Positions 28,274 to 39,206 of a stretch of 49,287 bases of DNA are shown here, one piece after another. Location of the stretch: NCBI GenBank assembly GCA_003427395.1, contig BFEA01000005.1:2670506-2719792 (forward strand), given 5' to 3'. The notes below the pieces were generated by a model. It searched no databases. It had not been told where the DNA came from and saw only the letters and a program-made list of their open reading frames with translations. The stretch comes from Chara braunii. Lineage: Eukaryota; Streptophyta; Charophyceae; Charales; Characeae. Position numbers and translations under genes: made by a program. Every line of letters begins with the position of its first letter. The first letter of the stretch is position 1.

Positions 28274-29975
28274 TGGATTCCGGTCCAGGTGTTCGGCAGG
28301 TTGCCATGAATTGAAGTGTTGAGGGAGATCGGGAGGGATTGACGGAATCTGAGGACAACACAATGCTGGTGTCACAGCAGCAGCTGCAACAACAGCAGGG
28401 AGAGTTGGAACAAATGGGCTTATCGCTCCAACAATAGCAGTTGTCACAGCAGCAGCTGTATCAACAGCAGTCCGCGAAAAGGGAGTATAACCAGGTCATG
28501 ATTCCCCTGTCACACCTGAATGGTTCGCAGATTCACGAGGTGGTGGAACAGTTTGTCTTAGAGCCCATGCTGGTGTTCACAGCAGCAGCTGCGACAGTAG
28601 CAGGAAAGTGTTGGACCAACAGCTGATGCATCAACAGCAAGGCCCAGAGAGTGAGTTTAGCCAGGTCATGTTTCCCTTAAATGGCTCGCAGCCTAAGGAA
28701 CCGGAGGGAACGAACTTCTTAGAGCCCCAGCATGCACATTTGGCACAGCAAGTGTTGCAGCAACAGCAGGGAGGGCGCACTACACAAGATGAAATATCCC
28801 TTCAAATACTGCAGCCGTCACTGCCGCTACTACAGCAATAGCAAGAGGCAGTTGTCCAAATACTCTCGCCTCAAGCAACGACATCCCAATCACTGCAATA
28901 GGGGGGACGGGAGCAGCAAGAGATAAGCCTTGTAAAAGATTTGGAAACCCAGGATCAAAGGGAATTGTTGTTGCTGCTGCATCTGCCCCAACTCCAGTCA
29001 CAACCACAGCTAGGGCGTAATCTAGGGCGTAATCTGATTCAGACCTCCCCCCAGATGGAACAACAAGGGATGTAGCATGCTGCGATAGACTCCAGTTCTT
29101 TGACAATTCCAATGCAGCCCCAACAGCTGCATGAGAATCAGCACCGGCAGGTGCAACACCACCATTCCCCCTCCCAAGGATCGTCCCAGCAGGCTTGTCT
29201 CATTCCGAACTTCGGGGCACATGATACAGGTAGAGGGTAGAAGATGAGACATGTGCTAGAAAAGGGGTTAGTCATTAGACCACAGCGTGCTTAGGGCAAC
29301 CTGATTGTCCCAGTTTGAAAAAAAAGGGATAGGTGGGAGGTTGGTCTTTCTCCAATTGGCCAGGATCAATATGGAGGAGTCACTTTGAGAGGCTGGTCTA
29401 CATACGTTGAATACCAAAATGCAGGGGACCGAACCTTCAAGCGTGATATGCATGACCTTTTGTCCAAGCATTATGAGCCAGGTCCATACAAAAATAGGGG
29501 ACAAAGTTCAGGAGCTAAAAGGGACATGTTTGTTCGGTTTGAAGAGCAAAAGGAGGCTGGCCTGAAGTGGTTTTCTCATGCAGCTTTATTAGATCTGCAA
29601 AGTCTCAAGATCAAAGCAAATACATTGTGGTCTGCCGCTGATGTACTTGCTTAGTGTGATTCTTCTAAGAGGTGTATTGCAATCCCCCTTGGATTTAGAC
29701 AATTGTAGTTGGAGCCGTCTTTAGGGCATTAAGTGGAGGCAGTTTTGGGAGGATAGCGAGCTAGGATGGAAGCGTTGTAAGCTTGGCACCGTGCAACTAA
29801 AACGGTTCATTTAGATCTCAGATCCCTTGATGTTGATGGTCTAGCTACCGTAGATGCGGAGAAAAGGAAGGCTATATTTGAATAGTTTAAAGGAGTTGTG
29901 AGAAGGACATGGCCTGACCTTATATGCGTTTAGGAAACGCACCTCACCAGCTCTCCTGCCCATGTGCGGCACACA
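28274..29975 (+). mobile_element. Non-LTR (LINE-like) retrotransposon relic with Gln-rich N-terminal region
   Basis: One reading frame can be followed from 28608 to about 29970 without a frameshift but with 13 stops (10 TAG, 2 TAA, 1 TGA). The first third is Gln-rich (QQQ runs, MPLNGSQ, LEPQHAHLAQQ). Upstream, at 28361-28607, a related Gln-rich unit is repeated. The last part reads LRSLDVDGL...AEKRKAIFE.FKGVVRRTWPDLICV.ETHL. This matches the start of APE-type LINE endonucleases (SLNVNGL ... PDIxxLQETH). The element is cut by an LTR at about 29976, so RT is not in view. Confidence 0.65.
28361..28640 (+). repeat. Gln-rich coding repeat units
   Basis: ATGCTGGTG(T)TCACAGCAGC followed by AGCTGC occurs at 28361 and 28568. 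Between and after them, CAGCAGCAGCTG, CAACAGCAG and CAGGTCATG(A/T)TTCCC recur. The spacing is about 205 bp. The units encode Gln-rich repeats belonging to the N-terminal part of the LINE-like frame. Confidence 0.6.
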
Positions 29976-29979
29976 TTAT

Positions 29980-30540
29980 TGCAAGGAATATGAGCGAGAG
30001 CGATAAACAGAAATCCAAATTGCAAAATCACGCTGAGGTTCAGATAGTCATGTACCATGTAGAGAGTACAATGTACCAAGATACCATCCAAATAAGAGCA
30101 ATACAATGAACTCAAATGTCAATGTCGGCGCTCTCTGGCCTACACTCATGCCAAGCGCCCAGCCTACACTACTCAACATATCTATCCTATCTACGTTCAT
30201 GCAGGAGGAACACATTGAAGTTGAAGAACAATGTATGTGATTCCAACGCCAATGCAGACCGCCAACATACATTAGGTGCGTGTCTCACATCTCCCCTCAT
30301 CACCCCCTATCTCCCCTCTGCATGCGCCTCCTACCTGAAGACCACCGTTGCCATCATCACGGTTGCGCCCAACAGCCCGACTATGGCCGCCGTGCGCGTG
30401 CTGCCACAGAATGCCTAGAGCTGGGGCAGGCACTTTCCTTTATGGAAAGAGCGCTCTTCTTCGGCCTGTCCTTGGGCTTGCTGGGCTGAGACCCCAGTAG
30501 CTTCGCATTGGGCTTTGGACATATCTCTTTGCATCATCAA
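29980..30540 (-). repeat. 3' LTR of element 3 (truncated)
   Basis: Aligns with the LTR at 39207 from TGCAAGGAATAT onwards. It shares ACCATCCAAATAAGAGCAAT, CTATCTACGTTCATGCA, CGACTATGGCCGCC (30377-30390) and CTTTCCTTTATGGAAAG. Its inner end is missing, and it passes into a broken integrase region near 30550-30600. It interrupts the LINE-like relic at 29976. Confidence 0.7.
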
Positions 30541-30559
30541 GCATACCAGGTCACCAAAA

Positions 30560-31230
30560 ACGCTGCATCAAGTTAGCACTAGTCTTCTTATATCTAAAAT
30601 GTCATGTGGCATCGTGATGTTATCGTAAAATAAACTATACAAAAACTCACTCGACGACACACATAGTCTTTTAAACCCTGCGTTTCAAGAAAGAGCAGTC
30701 CAACCACCATCACAAACTCATCAAATGTGGCCTTGTCTTGGGCCTCAAGTTTGTGCATGATGTCCTTCATGATTGGATCTTCCTTGTACGCATCCACCAA
30801 AGATCGAGTTACATCGTCGGATAGGCCGAACTCAATTATTAGCGCACCCGGGTAGTCTACCCTGTGCGATAGCGCATCAGCAACCTTGTTATATTCGCCC
30901 TTCACGTAGTCTAGCTTGAAGTTGTACTGGTCGATGACTTTAATCCAGCATTTGAGTGCTTCGAAGAGAAGAGGCTGCATCTTGATCCACTTCAGTGTCT
31001 GATGGTCGGTCCTTAAATAGAAGAACCTCCCAACAGATAGTGGCTCGAGTGGACTAAAGCCTTGTAAAGGGCATAGAGTTCCCTTTCATAGGTGGATTTC
31101 GCCACCTTCTTTGATGACATCTTATTGCTCATGTACTCCATCGGCCTTAACTTCTTCCCTTCCTACTGAGCCAGCACTACGCCAATGCTATATTTGCTTG
31201 CATCAGTGGTCACGATGAATGACTTCCCGG
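30560..31230 (-). pseudogene. RNase H and start of integrase (element 3)
   Basis: From 31230 leftwards: SFIVTTDASKYSIGVVLAQ (catalytic Asp kept), a TAG at the second Gln of AQQ (31163-31165), then EGKKLRPMEYMS. Damaged RNase H sequence follows, with LKCWIKVIDQYNFKLDYVKG and EYNKVADALSHRVD. The integrase N-terminal region begins (LKDYVCRR) but is lost within 30 residues. The core and C-terminal domain are absent, deleted together with part of the LTR. Confidence 0.75.
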
Positions 31231-32110
31231 GATCTGGAAGCATGAGAATCTCATGATGTGTGAGAGCATACTTCAATCTCTTGAAGGCTCCCTCACATTC
31301 GTCAGTCCATTCCCATGGTGTGTCAAGGCGTGTTAGATCAGTCAACGGGGCGGCTACTGTGCTGTAGTTTTTTACAAAGTTGTAGTAGTAGCTTGTCATC
31401 CTCAAGAAAGATGTGACCTCCGTCACAGACTGAGGTCGTGACCAGTCACAAATGCTAGGCACCTTTGCATCTTCGGGCCTTACCCCAGCCGCGGATACCT
31501 CATGACCCAAGTACAAAATTTTGGTGCGACCATAATTCGCATTTCTCTAAATTGATCTTATTCTTGTGCTGCCTTAGGAGTCCAAGTACAAGGTTTAAGC
31601 GTTGCGCATGCTCCTCGACAGTCTTACTGAAGATAAGGATATCGCCGAGGTACACGATAATAAACTTATTAAAGTAGTCATGGAATATCTTATTCATGGT
31701 GTGTTGGAATGTACTCGGCGCATTGCAAAGGCCAAAAGGCATCACGACAAACTCGTACATGCTAGTCTGAAATGCGGTTTTGTGTTGATCTTTTGGTCTA
31801 ATGGCAATCTGATGGTAGCCGAATTTGAGGTGTATCTTAGTAAAGCACTTACATCCCTGCACCCTATCCAAGTGATGGCATTGAGGCCCCTATAATCAAT
31901 GCATATCCTTAATGATCCCCTATTCTTCGGAACGAGTAGGACGGGTGATCTCCGAAGGGGAATGTGCTAGGCCGTATCCAACCCTTTTCTGTGAGCTCGT
32001 TCAATTGTTGGCGAAGCTCATCCAACTCGGTCAGAGCCATCCTATACATCCTCCCCTTTGGTGTCTTACTACCTGGGATGATTTCTATGGCGTGGACAAC
32101 CTCCCTGTCT
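31163..32110 (-). pseudogene. Reverse transcriptase (element 3), catalytically dead
   Basis: ICIDYRGLNAIT passes straight into DRVQGCKCFTKIHLKFGYH. About 14 residues with PLPRIDDLL are missing, and the first catalytic Asp (KID) is His. VMPFGLCNAPSTFQHTMNK is normal. The YLDD box reads IVYLGDILIFS, so the third motif has lost an Asp. Thumb: MYLGHEVSAAGVRPEDAKV and LTDLTRLDTPWEWTDECE. Two of three catalytic acids are gone. Confidence 0.85.
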
Positions 32111-32690
32111 ACGACTCGTGAAAGCTTCTGAAATAGAGCAGGATACTTACCAGCGACGACTTCGATCTCTGGGGTGATTTAACGGCCTCCCCTTTCTCAG
32201 AGATGAAGACCAAGTACATACCCTCCTTTTGGTTTTGTTTATAATGATTATAAAACGGTGATGAACACATGCACCCGTAGTAGTCAACTAACATGCTAGC
32301 TCTACACTTAGCTAGTCTAACCGTCCTCCTGTCATCAAGACACATGCTTAAGAACCTTCTGATCCCAGTCAAACTGGGGCTTGGCAACCTCGAGGTAGTA
32401 CATACCCAACAACATGTCAAATGGCAAGTCGTTGCTGACCAGGAACGAAATCTTATGACTAAGTTCCTCATCTCCATAAGAGAAGGTGCAGACCACGTAC
32501 TTGACGTAGTCATTTACTACCATTCACTCTTTGTTGGCCAGAGAAGATGCTACAAATTTACTTAGGTGGTGCACTCGGTACCCTAAGCGCAGTCTCTCAA
32601 TGCAGTCGCAACTTATGAAGTTTCAGGTAGAGCCGATGTCTACGAAGGCACCACACTTGCGACCACCTACATCGACCTCCACAACAAAGT
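32111..32690 (-). pseudogene. Aspartic protease and downstream linker (element 3)
   Basis: GRKCGAFVDIGST, then a TGA, then NFIS marks the active site with DIG instead of DTG. Further on ELSHKISFLVSNDLPFDMLL and LEVAKPQFDWDQKVLKH correspond to the same region in element 4 (LRHHVSFLVNDDLPMDILL). The linker to RT is frameshifted. An inactive protease is expected. Confidence 0.75.
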
Positions 32691-33478
32691 GCTCCCCTCT
32701 AGACAGTGCCACCCAAGACTCGCGACGGTCTCCTGGTCCCGATCCATCTGCAGGGTGACAAATGAGTCAATAACCTCGGCCAACTCCTGAAGTGGTGAGG
32801 GAACCCTATCCACTTTAGCATGAGTAGAAGCAGCTACAACTTCTACTGTCCAGATGTGTTTCCCTGGGAGGTGCTCGTAGAAGCACCACCCTAGGCGGAA
32901 GATCCTCCAAAACCGCCTTTAGGCGGGATCTTATGAGAAACTTTCAGATCTTGCATATAAACTTTTGATGGCCACACTCTCCGCAGTTAATGCAAACACC
33001 TCGTGAATAATTGTCCCTCCACACATCTTGATCCAAGCCAGCCCTCACCCAAGCCGGAGTCTTGTTTGAGTTCTGAGCCTGCCCCTGACTCTTTTGCTGG
33101 CCACCCTTGCTGCGACCAGCAGCCTTTCCTTTGGTTGCTGCAGCGAGGCTTCCACCCTCTAGATCTCAGTTTGATTCCCGTCGGAATCAACCATCATCAA
33201 TTGTCTACCCTTCTTTTTCCATTCTTGCGGGATCTTCTTCTTCCTTCCGCCCACCGCAAGTTGTTGCGCCCCTCTTAGCTTAGCCTCTAAGTCTAAGGCC
33301 TTCTTGATGAAAGAGTCAAGAGTGTGATAATCGATGCTGGCCTCACTGACCAACAAGTTCTTGATGTCTACAAGAAGACATCTCAAGAACATAGTCATCA
33401 CAACCTGTGGATCATAGCGTACACCAGGGACGACAATGAGCTTTTCTACGACAATAAAAGCGGTGCTGACTTTGAACT
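32691..33478 (-). pseudogene. Gag C-terminal part (element 3)
   Basis: The reading from the right is VVEKLIVVPGVRYDPQVVMTM, LVSEASIDYHTLDSFIKKAL, then a GGRKKK basic stretch. An intact zinc knuckle follows, CINCGECGHQKFIC (about 32946-32995), of the form Cx2Cx4Hx4C. The zinc knuckle binds element RNA during packaging. The N-terminal part lies beyond the 33479-36796 insertion. Confidence 0.75.
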
Positions 33479-34045
33479 CTGAAAGGTGTCTTTTCCATGT
33501 GTGTTATCGTGAATATTTTTCTTTGAATGACTGAGTGTATGTTTTGTGGATGACTATGCATGTAAAATGGAATGCAATGTATGGCTTGAATATACTTTAT
33601 CTCATATCTTGTTGAGACAAAATTATGAAAGATGTGAGCCCTGTAGGCGGTGGTAATGAGGCCCGTGCCGGAACTTTGTTCATGGTCCATAGCGGGATGT
33701 TGTCACCTTCCTTGTGGAAGGGGGTGCCTACATTACCGTTAAAAGGGAGGAAGTTTTGCGGTCTTATCAGGACGCTGTCTGTAAAGTAGGCGACCACGAT
33801 TTACTGCAAGGATAGGGTTGGTCTCCTAACCTTGAAGTAGGTAGGGTCACCTTGTCCTCATAACTAAGGTCTGACCAACCTTTGGTTTTGTGGACAAGGA
33901 TGTCCTATTCTATTGGCAGTAGAATGATAAGATCGTAAAATTGGAATCGGAGGGAAGGTGGTGAGGCCCGAATCTAAAGCGGGACTTGATGTCAGGATGT
34001 TGTCCTTCAAAGGATCACACCACTCCTCGACGCTAATCACATCAG

Positions 34046-34140
34046 TGCATGGGTCCAGAGACCATTATACCACGAACCAGTCATCCAGATGTCATGGTTA
34101 CCAATGTACTCGTTACCTTAGACAAAGGTAGAAGAGAGAT
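34046..34140 (-). repeat. LTR (family F), left copy, cut by gap
   Basis: Identical over 95 bp to 34406-34500, starting TGCATGGGTCCAGAGACC. A 10-N scaffold gap follows at once. It is probably the 3' LTR of a minus-strand element whose body is missing from the assembly. Confidence 0.75.
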
Positions 34141-34150
34141 NNNNNNNNNN
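34141..34150. other. Scaffold gap (10 N)
   Basis: A placeholder gap between one LTR copy and the leader of the same element. It may hide several kilobases. Isolated N calls follow at 34302, 34643, 34877, 34934, 34943, 35012 and 35400. Confidence 0.9.
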
Positions 34151-34387
34151 ATGCAAGCAGGTCTTTAGGGGCGAGCGGTGCTTCTCCACTTCGAAGTCTT
34201 GATGCAGATTCTCCTCGTCGCACAGCATACCTCCAGGTAAGTTCTTCTTAGCCCCTTCTTCTTCGGCCTACTTTCCCTTCTCCTTCCTCACTCTCTTCCT
34301 TNCTCCTTCATCATTCCTCCATCACCTCTTCTTCAACATCTCGCCGGCCTTACTCTTGCCAGCGCACCCATGAGTGTAATGAACACT

Positions 34388-34399
34388 GCTCTGATACCA
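34388..34399 (-). other. Primer-binding site, initiator tRNA-Met (family F)
   Basis: The coding strand reads TGGTATCAGAGC, a perfect 12-base match to the initiator tRNA-Met complement. It lies six bases inside the LTR that starts at 34406. It shows that the element runs leftwards into the gap. Confidence 0.85.
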
Positions 34400-34405
34400 A
34401 AATTT

Positions 34406-35300
34406 TGCATGGGTCCAGAGACCATTATACCACGAACCAGTCATCCAGATGTCATGGTTACCAATGTACTCGTTACCTTAGACAAAGGTAGAAGAGAGAT
34501 GTCCCATTCCCATAGACAAAGGTAGAGAAGAGTTCCCTGTCCCCCATAGACAAAGGTAGAGAAGAGATGCGTTGCCGCTGCTTATATTATCAAAAAAATG
34601 TCTGATTACATCAACTTCCAGTCTCTCAAGTTCATCACAACANCTCATAAATCAACTCTGTTCATCATCCCATCAATATGGAGACCAGCGCAGCAACATC
34701 ATCATGTCGAAGTACAGCATTACTCAGGTAAGTGACATCTTCTCCTCCCTCTCTCTTCTCCTTACTTCTTCCTCTCTCTCACGGCACATTATCTCTCTTG
34801 TCTCATGAAGATCTCGTTCAGAATACACTCACAGATAGAACACCAACTAGTAGGCTAACATCCTATCTCAACAGGGNAGCTATGGCTGCATTCAGCCAGC
34901 CAGCGCCCTCACTCTCTTCCTGCGCCACTTCTTNCTTCCAGCNCTGACTTCACCTCCCACTCTAGCGCACAAATGGCCAGCACTTCCACGCCAGTGGGGA
35001 ATGAGCTTCCANGAGGCTCACTGCCTCTTTTATAATCTTGGCGAGCAGCTTCAGCCTCTGAATTGGTACTTCGGCCTGGCCCAGATCTGCATTGCATTAG
35101 TCCCATCTCTTTTCCCACGAGGTACTGCTTGAATTTGAGGCCACCGGCCTAGCCTTTGGACTGACAGGACTGGATCTGGACTGCCCTCTAGACTTAAGAC
35201 AAAACTGGGACACTTTTAGTTAGCTGTACCCACGGCCAGACACAAATCTAAGCGAACAGGCACATTCTCAAAATGAACAGACATTCTGCATTCCCCCCCT
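34406..35300 (-). repeat. LTR (family F), right copy (5' LTR; outer end approximate)
   Basis: It starts TGCATGGGTCCAG like the copy at 34046. Inside are two (C)CCATAGACAAAGGTAGAGAAGAG units near 34510-34566, CAGGTAAGT plus a CT-rich block (34727-34790), and AGCTATGGCTGC near 34878, the LTR-wide motif. The outer boundary is uncertain. A CA followed by TCAG near 36141 would match the TCAG left of 34046 if the LTR were 1.7 kb long. Confidence 0.55.
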
Positions 35301-36590
35301 CAAATGAATGCAAGTTCTTTTACATACATTCCCTTTTTGTAGCTTCGTGTGCAGATGCATGTTGACTGTTCGACAGACCTTTGCTTTCTTTCAGAGATGN
35401 GACTTTTGACCCCCAGAGGTGACTTTTCGTTTGTCTACTCGTCTGTTGACTTGCTGGCTGGGTCCCATTCGCACCTGTTCAAAGTGCTTTACCTTTGGAC
35501 GCTGTATTTTGAACCTTCCACGGGGTTCCCTTTTCACCCCTTTAACGCTGATTCTCTTTTAGAGGGTCTGAATGGGGTATTGACGGGTAAAGGCCCTTTT
35601 ATCAGAGTCAGAATAGTCCTGCTTGATATGTTATCGAGTATCAGAAAGATGAGCTCACACTGTTGGATGAATGATAGGAAGAAGTGGATGGGTGGTTTCT
35701 CTTATGAATGGTTAAAATTTAGGAAATTGATATATTTTGAAAGGCCTGTCAGGGGTTAATCCTGACTCATTTGGGGAAATAGGTTAAACGCAAGTTTTCA
35801 GTAAATAATGATGAAATACTTGAGGCCTTTTTGTTTTGATGTCTTCCCTGACTGTAGTATAATGTGAGTATCCTTGTGTGTATGGGAGGCCCAGGTTAAA
35901 TTCCTGGCGGCGTTGTGTACGTCAAGGTGTTGTGAAGAGCATCCCCGTAAACTCAAGAGACACGGGTTAGATTCCTGGCAGTCAAGGGAATTCCCCAATT
36001 GAATATAGCAGTACCAATTAATTGGATTATGTTGGATCTAGCTGGAGGGCTTCCAATACCATTCTGAGAGACAAAATTTTGAGTGGCCGCCAGTGGGATG
36101 ATGCTGGAACTATCTGAAAAGAAGTCCACAAAAATTGAAGGCATCAGGTCAACAATTTGAGCTCATAATTGATGGAACGGGAAGGTTGTCTGCCAGGATT
36201 TTCCTGGTGAAACCTATGATGTTGTGTTTGGATAAAAATGAATGACGTGGAAGTCATTCAATGCGGCCTGGGAATGTTGTCAGGACAGAAACCCTGACAA
36301 GGGTATCTGCCCTGTATTTCCAATGTCAGACGAAGTCCGAGTTTTGATGTAAGTTTGTGGAGTTGGTCTGACGAAATAAGATATGCTATTGAAAAGTTCC
36401 AACTCGTTCACAGGTTTCGGTTAGACCGCAGAGATGTGCGGCCGTTGAAAGACTAAAGTTATACCTATTCTACCTAAAATAATGTCGTGCGGATGCTAGG
36501 CCCTACGATTCAGGGCCCAAATAGGCTAAAAACAGGGTTGCGCCGGGTATAGGGTCGCGACGTGGAAGGAATAAGAAGTTTTGTTTTTAT
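35301..36590. other. Stretch without a supported gene
   Basis: A 136-codon plus frame at 35349-35759 is unrecognised and contains an N. No domain or RNA is seen. The segment may be LTR or flanking insertion DNA. Confidence 0.4.
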
Positions 36591-36712
36591 TTCCTAAGGC
36601 CGCAGGGCTTGACTTCGAACCTGGGGGCCAAAAGACAGATGCCGGGGCCTACCCGGCTAGACGCCCAATCAAGCCGCCAGTCACGCGGCTAACTGGTATG
36701 GGAGATCCACTG

Positions 36713-36784
36713 GCAGGTAAGCCGGCAGGCCACAGGCAGGGTAAGCCGGTAGGCCACAGCCGGGGCAGGCCTGCTAGGCCACAT
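36713..36784. repeat. GC-rich minisatellite, about 25-bp unit
   Basis: Three imperfect tandem units of GGCAGG(G)TAAGCCGG(C/T)AGGCCACA. They lie at the right end of the 3.3 kb insertion. Confidence 0.65.
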
Positions 36785-36796
36785 AGTGAGCGCGCA

Positions 36797-37960
36797 GACT
36801 TGAACTTCTTAGTATCAAGCTGGACCAACGCATCAGTGGCCTGCTGGGCCTGCTGAGGGTCGTGCCATCGCGTCTCTACCAACTCCTAAAACTCTCTAAT
36901 GTGTGGGTCTGTGCCCAGTCGTTCATCGTCTGCCGAATCCCTTGGATGCAACTAGTCCATCCAACCATCTTGCTGCCGAACCCTCTAGATATGAGCCGGC
37001 ACTTCACACAACGCTCTCTTGGCCCTTACCCACACTGGAATCGTCCTCAACCAGATGTCAAGTGCCTCATCCTCCTTGTCTTCAGAGAAGGTCTGAGGTG
37101 GTTTCAAAGGGGTCTTGGGGTACCAAGGCTGCTGTGGTCCCATTTGTGGGACTGGTTGCTGCCCTGTAGCTACAGCAGCAGGACATGAGGATGAAAAAGC
37201 AGCAATCTGCGCTGCTGCTGCTGACGCACCACTTGGTGGTAGACCAAACTGAGGAACAAAGGGTCCGGTCATCGCCGGATACTGTGGCGGGGATGGATAT
37301 GCTGCAGGTGGCCCGAAACTGGGCCCGCCTGTTGTGGAAGGGACTGGTCTTCCCTTCCCCTACACGACACTCAGAATCTGGTCAAGGGTGGACTGGATGT
37401 CATCCAGCCTGCTGTCCATATACGCGTATGCTCACGTTGATGACCTTTCCCGCATCATCAAGGACCGAGTCATCTAACCATTCTAATGCAGCCATATCTT
37501 CCTCTCTGCTCTCCATTCTGGCCTTTCTATTTCCGATTGTAGTTTCTTTTTTTTTTTTTTCAGTAGCTTCCCTAAGTTGCTTCTCTAGCTGTAGGTGGAG
37601 TAGTTCTGCTTGTTGAACTTTCATCTCTTCTCTAGTGGGTGGAGGTGGATGGGTGTACTGCGAGCCTGCCATCTGACTAGAGGATGGTCCTCCACTCATC
37701 CCATTGGATGAGGCCATGGACATGGACAAGGTACCTGATGTCTGCTGCTGTGAAGTTGCACCAGAAGTGGCCGTTGCGTCAGCACAAGCTGCTGCTGCCT
37801 CCCTAGCTGTCTGCAAACGTTGGGCCCTTGCTTCAGCCTGGAACCTTCCCTCGTCTCCTGGTAACAGCACCTGGAACACGACAGGAATACGGCGAGTATC
37901 CCCGAGTGTCTGCCTCCTATCGTCAGCTGTACCTTCCCCACTACCTGTTCCACTCAGCAG
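36797..37960 (-). pseudogene. Gag N-terminal part (element 3)
   Basis: The first part (37879-37400) is Ala/Gln/Ser-rich, with a helix MKVQQAELLHLQLEKQLREA and a basic KKKKE stretch. The second (37272-36985) reads FSEDKEDEALDIWLRTIPVW, the beginning of the capsid fold also seen in element 4 (LDTWLRSVSVYIKC). ETRWHDPQQAQQATDALVQL near 36870 matches EDRCHNPQEAQKAIDAILTL of element 4. Frameshifts separate the parts, and the frame ends at the insertion site. Confidence 0.7.
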
Positions 37961-39191
37961 CTAAAACAGATCAGTGTCTTCACTAGTGCCCTCACTGGGG
38001 CCTATCGCAACATGTTTCTGATGGAGTCGGAAAATAGATAAAAATAAGTATTTTTTTGGCAAGTCGGCAGGGCTACCGATCAAGTGGTGTCAACAGCATA
38101 CACACAGATTGTGCAAATGATCTAGTCCTACTATGATCAGTTCTAGAAGAGCAACACCAAACAGAACTGGAAATGGTAGACTACTACAGCTCTACTATCA
38201 TGCTGTCTGTCAGGTGTCAGCAGTCGGTCACACCTCAACTAGTCAAAATAAAAATAAATCACTTGTGCAGATGTATGCAGAAATGGAAATAATAATGGTT
38301 ATATTCGAGCCCCAATTGGAGCCTTCCCTCCCCTGTATTCGACGTTCCCATTTGCATCATTGTGCAGCGGTGTCTATGGTGTGCACAACGGACCACCCCT
38401 GTACCCAGGTAATGTGAAGCAAGCCAGCCTGGCCCGCACAATTTTTGTCCTCGCATACTGTGCTAGTCGGTTTCCCCGTCAGAGTATCTTTAACGACGGT
38501 CTGGTACACGTCGATCCCTCTTAGGCTGACTCACCCCACTTCCCTCTATAGCTAAGCAAGAGCTCAAAGGACAATGCAGCAAAGCCTGCGTGCTCAACTC
38601 CCGTGGGTTGGCGTAATGACCGTGACCCGTGCTTCGTCCAGGGCCCTTCAAAGGCACCTCTCTCTCCTGCCAGATGCGCCACCAGGAAGAATGTTGACTC
38701 TCAAGGTAGAGCGCTCACGACTCATGAACTAGAAGAGGACACTCAAGTCGAAACTCTCTTCCTCACGGTTAGAAGAGATTGAGATGGGAAGATAAGGTAA
38801 GGGAACAACCTACCTAAAGATCGTTCCCCCAACCACAAATTTCTCAACAATTGAGACGACATGCATTTTGATGACTGGTCATAGCCTCGGTACCACAAAC
38901 AATACAATGCAGTGCCACCTCAGTCAAAATGCTATGTCACCATGCTCTCATCATCCCACATACATCCGCTGTCGCCACAGCCTTCAGGCCACGCTTTGCT
39001 CTACCCGGGAGTGGCGTAAGAACTGCTCAAGTAAAAAGACAAGATGTTTTTCAACAAAATATGATAGATTTTCAAAAGACTATCAAAACAATACGGCAAT
39101 AGCCAGCGCCAATGTAACCTTACTGCGGAGAAGCTCCGTCAGTGCACCAAGTAACAAAGACACCATGGCCGGCAGCGGCGATATCGAACCA
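37961..39191 (-). other. 5' leader of element 3
   Basis: About 1.2 kb without an ORF. The segment 38570-38685 is closely similar to 47170-47295 in the leader of element 4 (GGACAATGCAGCAAAGC..., GGGTTGGC...GTGACCC, GTGCTTCGTCCAGGGCCCTT). The dispersed repeat shared with 321-395 lies at 39019-39094. Confidence 0.6.
39019..39094 (+). repeat. Dispersed repeat, copy 2
   Basis: Partner of 321-395, with the same orientation and order of sequence words. Here it is part of the leader close to the PBS, about 100 bp from it. Confidence 0.6.
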
Positions 39192-39203
39192 GCTCTGATA
39201 CCA
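39192..39203 (-). other. Primer-binding site, initiator tRNA-Met (element 3)
   Basis: TGGTATCAGAGC on the coding strand is a perfect match to the initiator tRNA-Met complement, three bases inside the LTR at 39207. Confidence 0.9.
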
Positions 39204-39206
39204 AAT

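Larger units (their letters stand above)
33479..36796. mobile_element. Composite 3.3 kb insertion in gag of element 3
   Basis: Gag reads rightwards-to-left as DTKKFKS at 36800-36820 and resumes as FKVSTAFIVVEKL at 33478. At the two edges lie GACTTGAACT (36797-36806) and GACTTTGAACT (33468-33478), a likely 10-11 bp target duplication. No transposase or RT is seen. Inside is another LTR family (34046-35300 or beyond). The right end carries a tRNA-like B-box (minus strand GGTTCGAAGTC near 36611) and a minisatellite. The type is not identified; 10-11 bp duplications fit MULE-type or LINE insertions. Confidence 0.45.

Noticed and set aside
34727-34740. CAGGTAAGT in LTRs as a splice donor of a host gene
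   Set aside because: It recurs with variants at the same place in several LTRs on the antisense strand, so it is part of LTR sequence rather than evidence of an exon.
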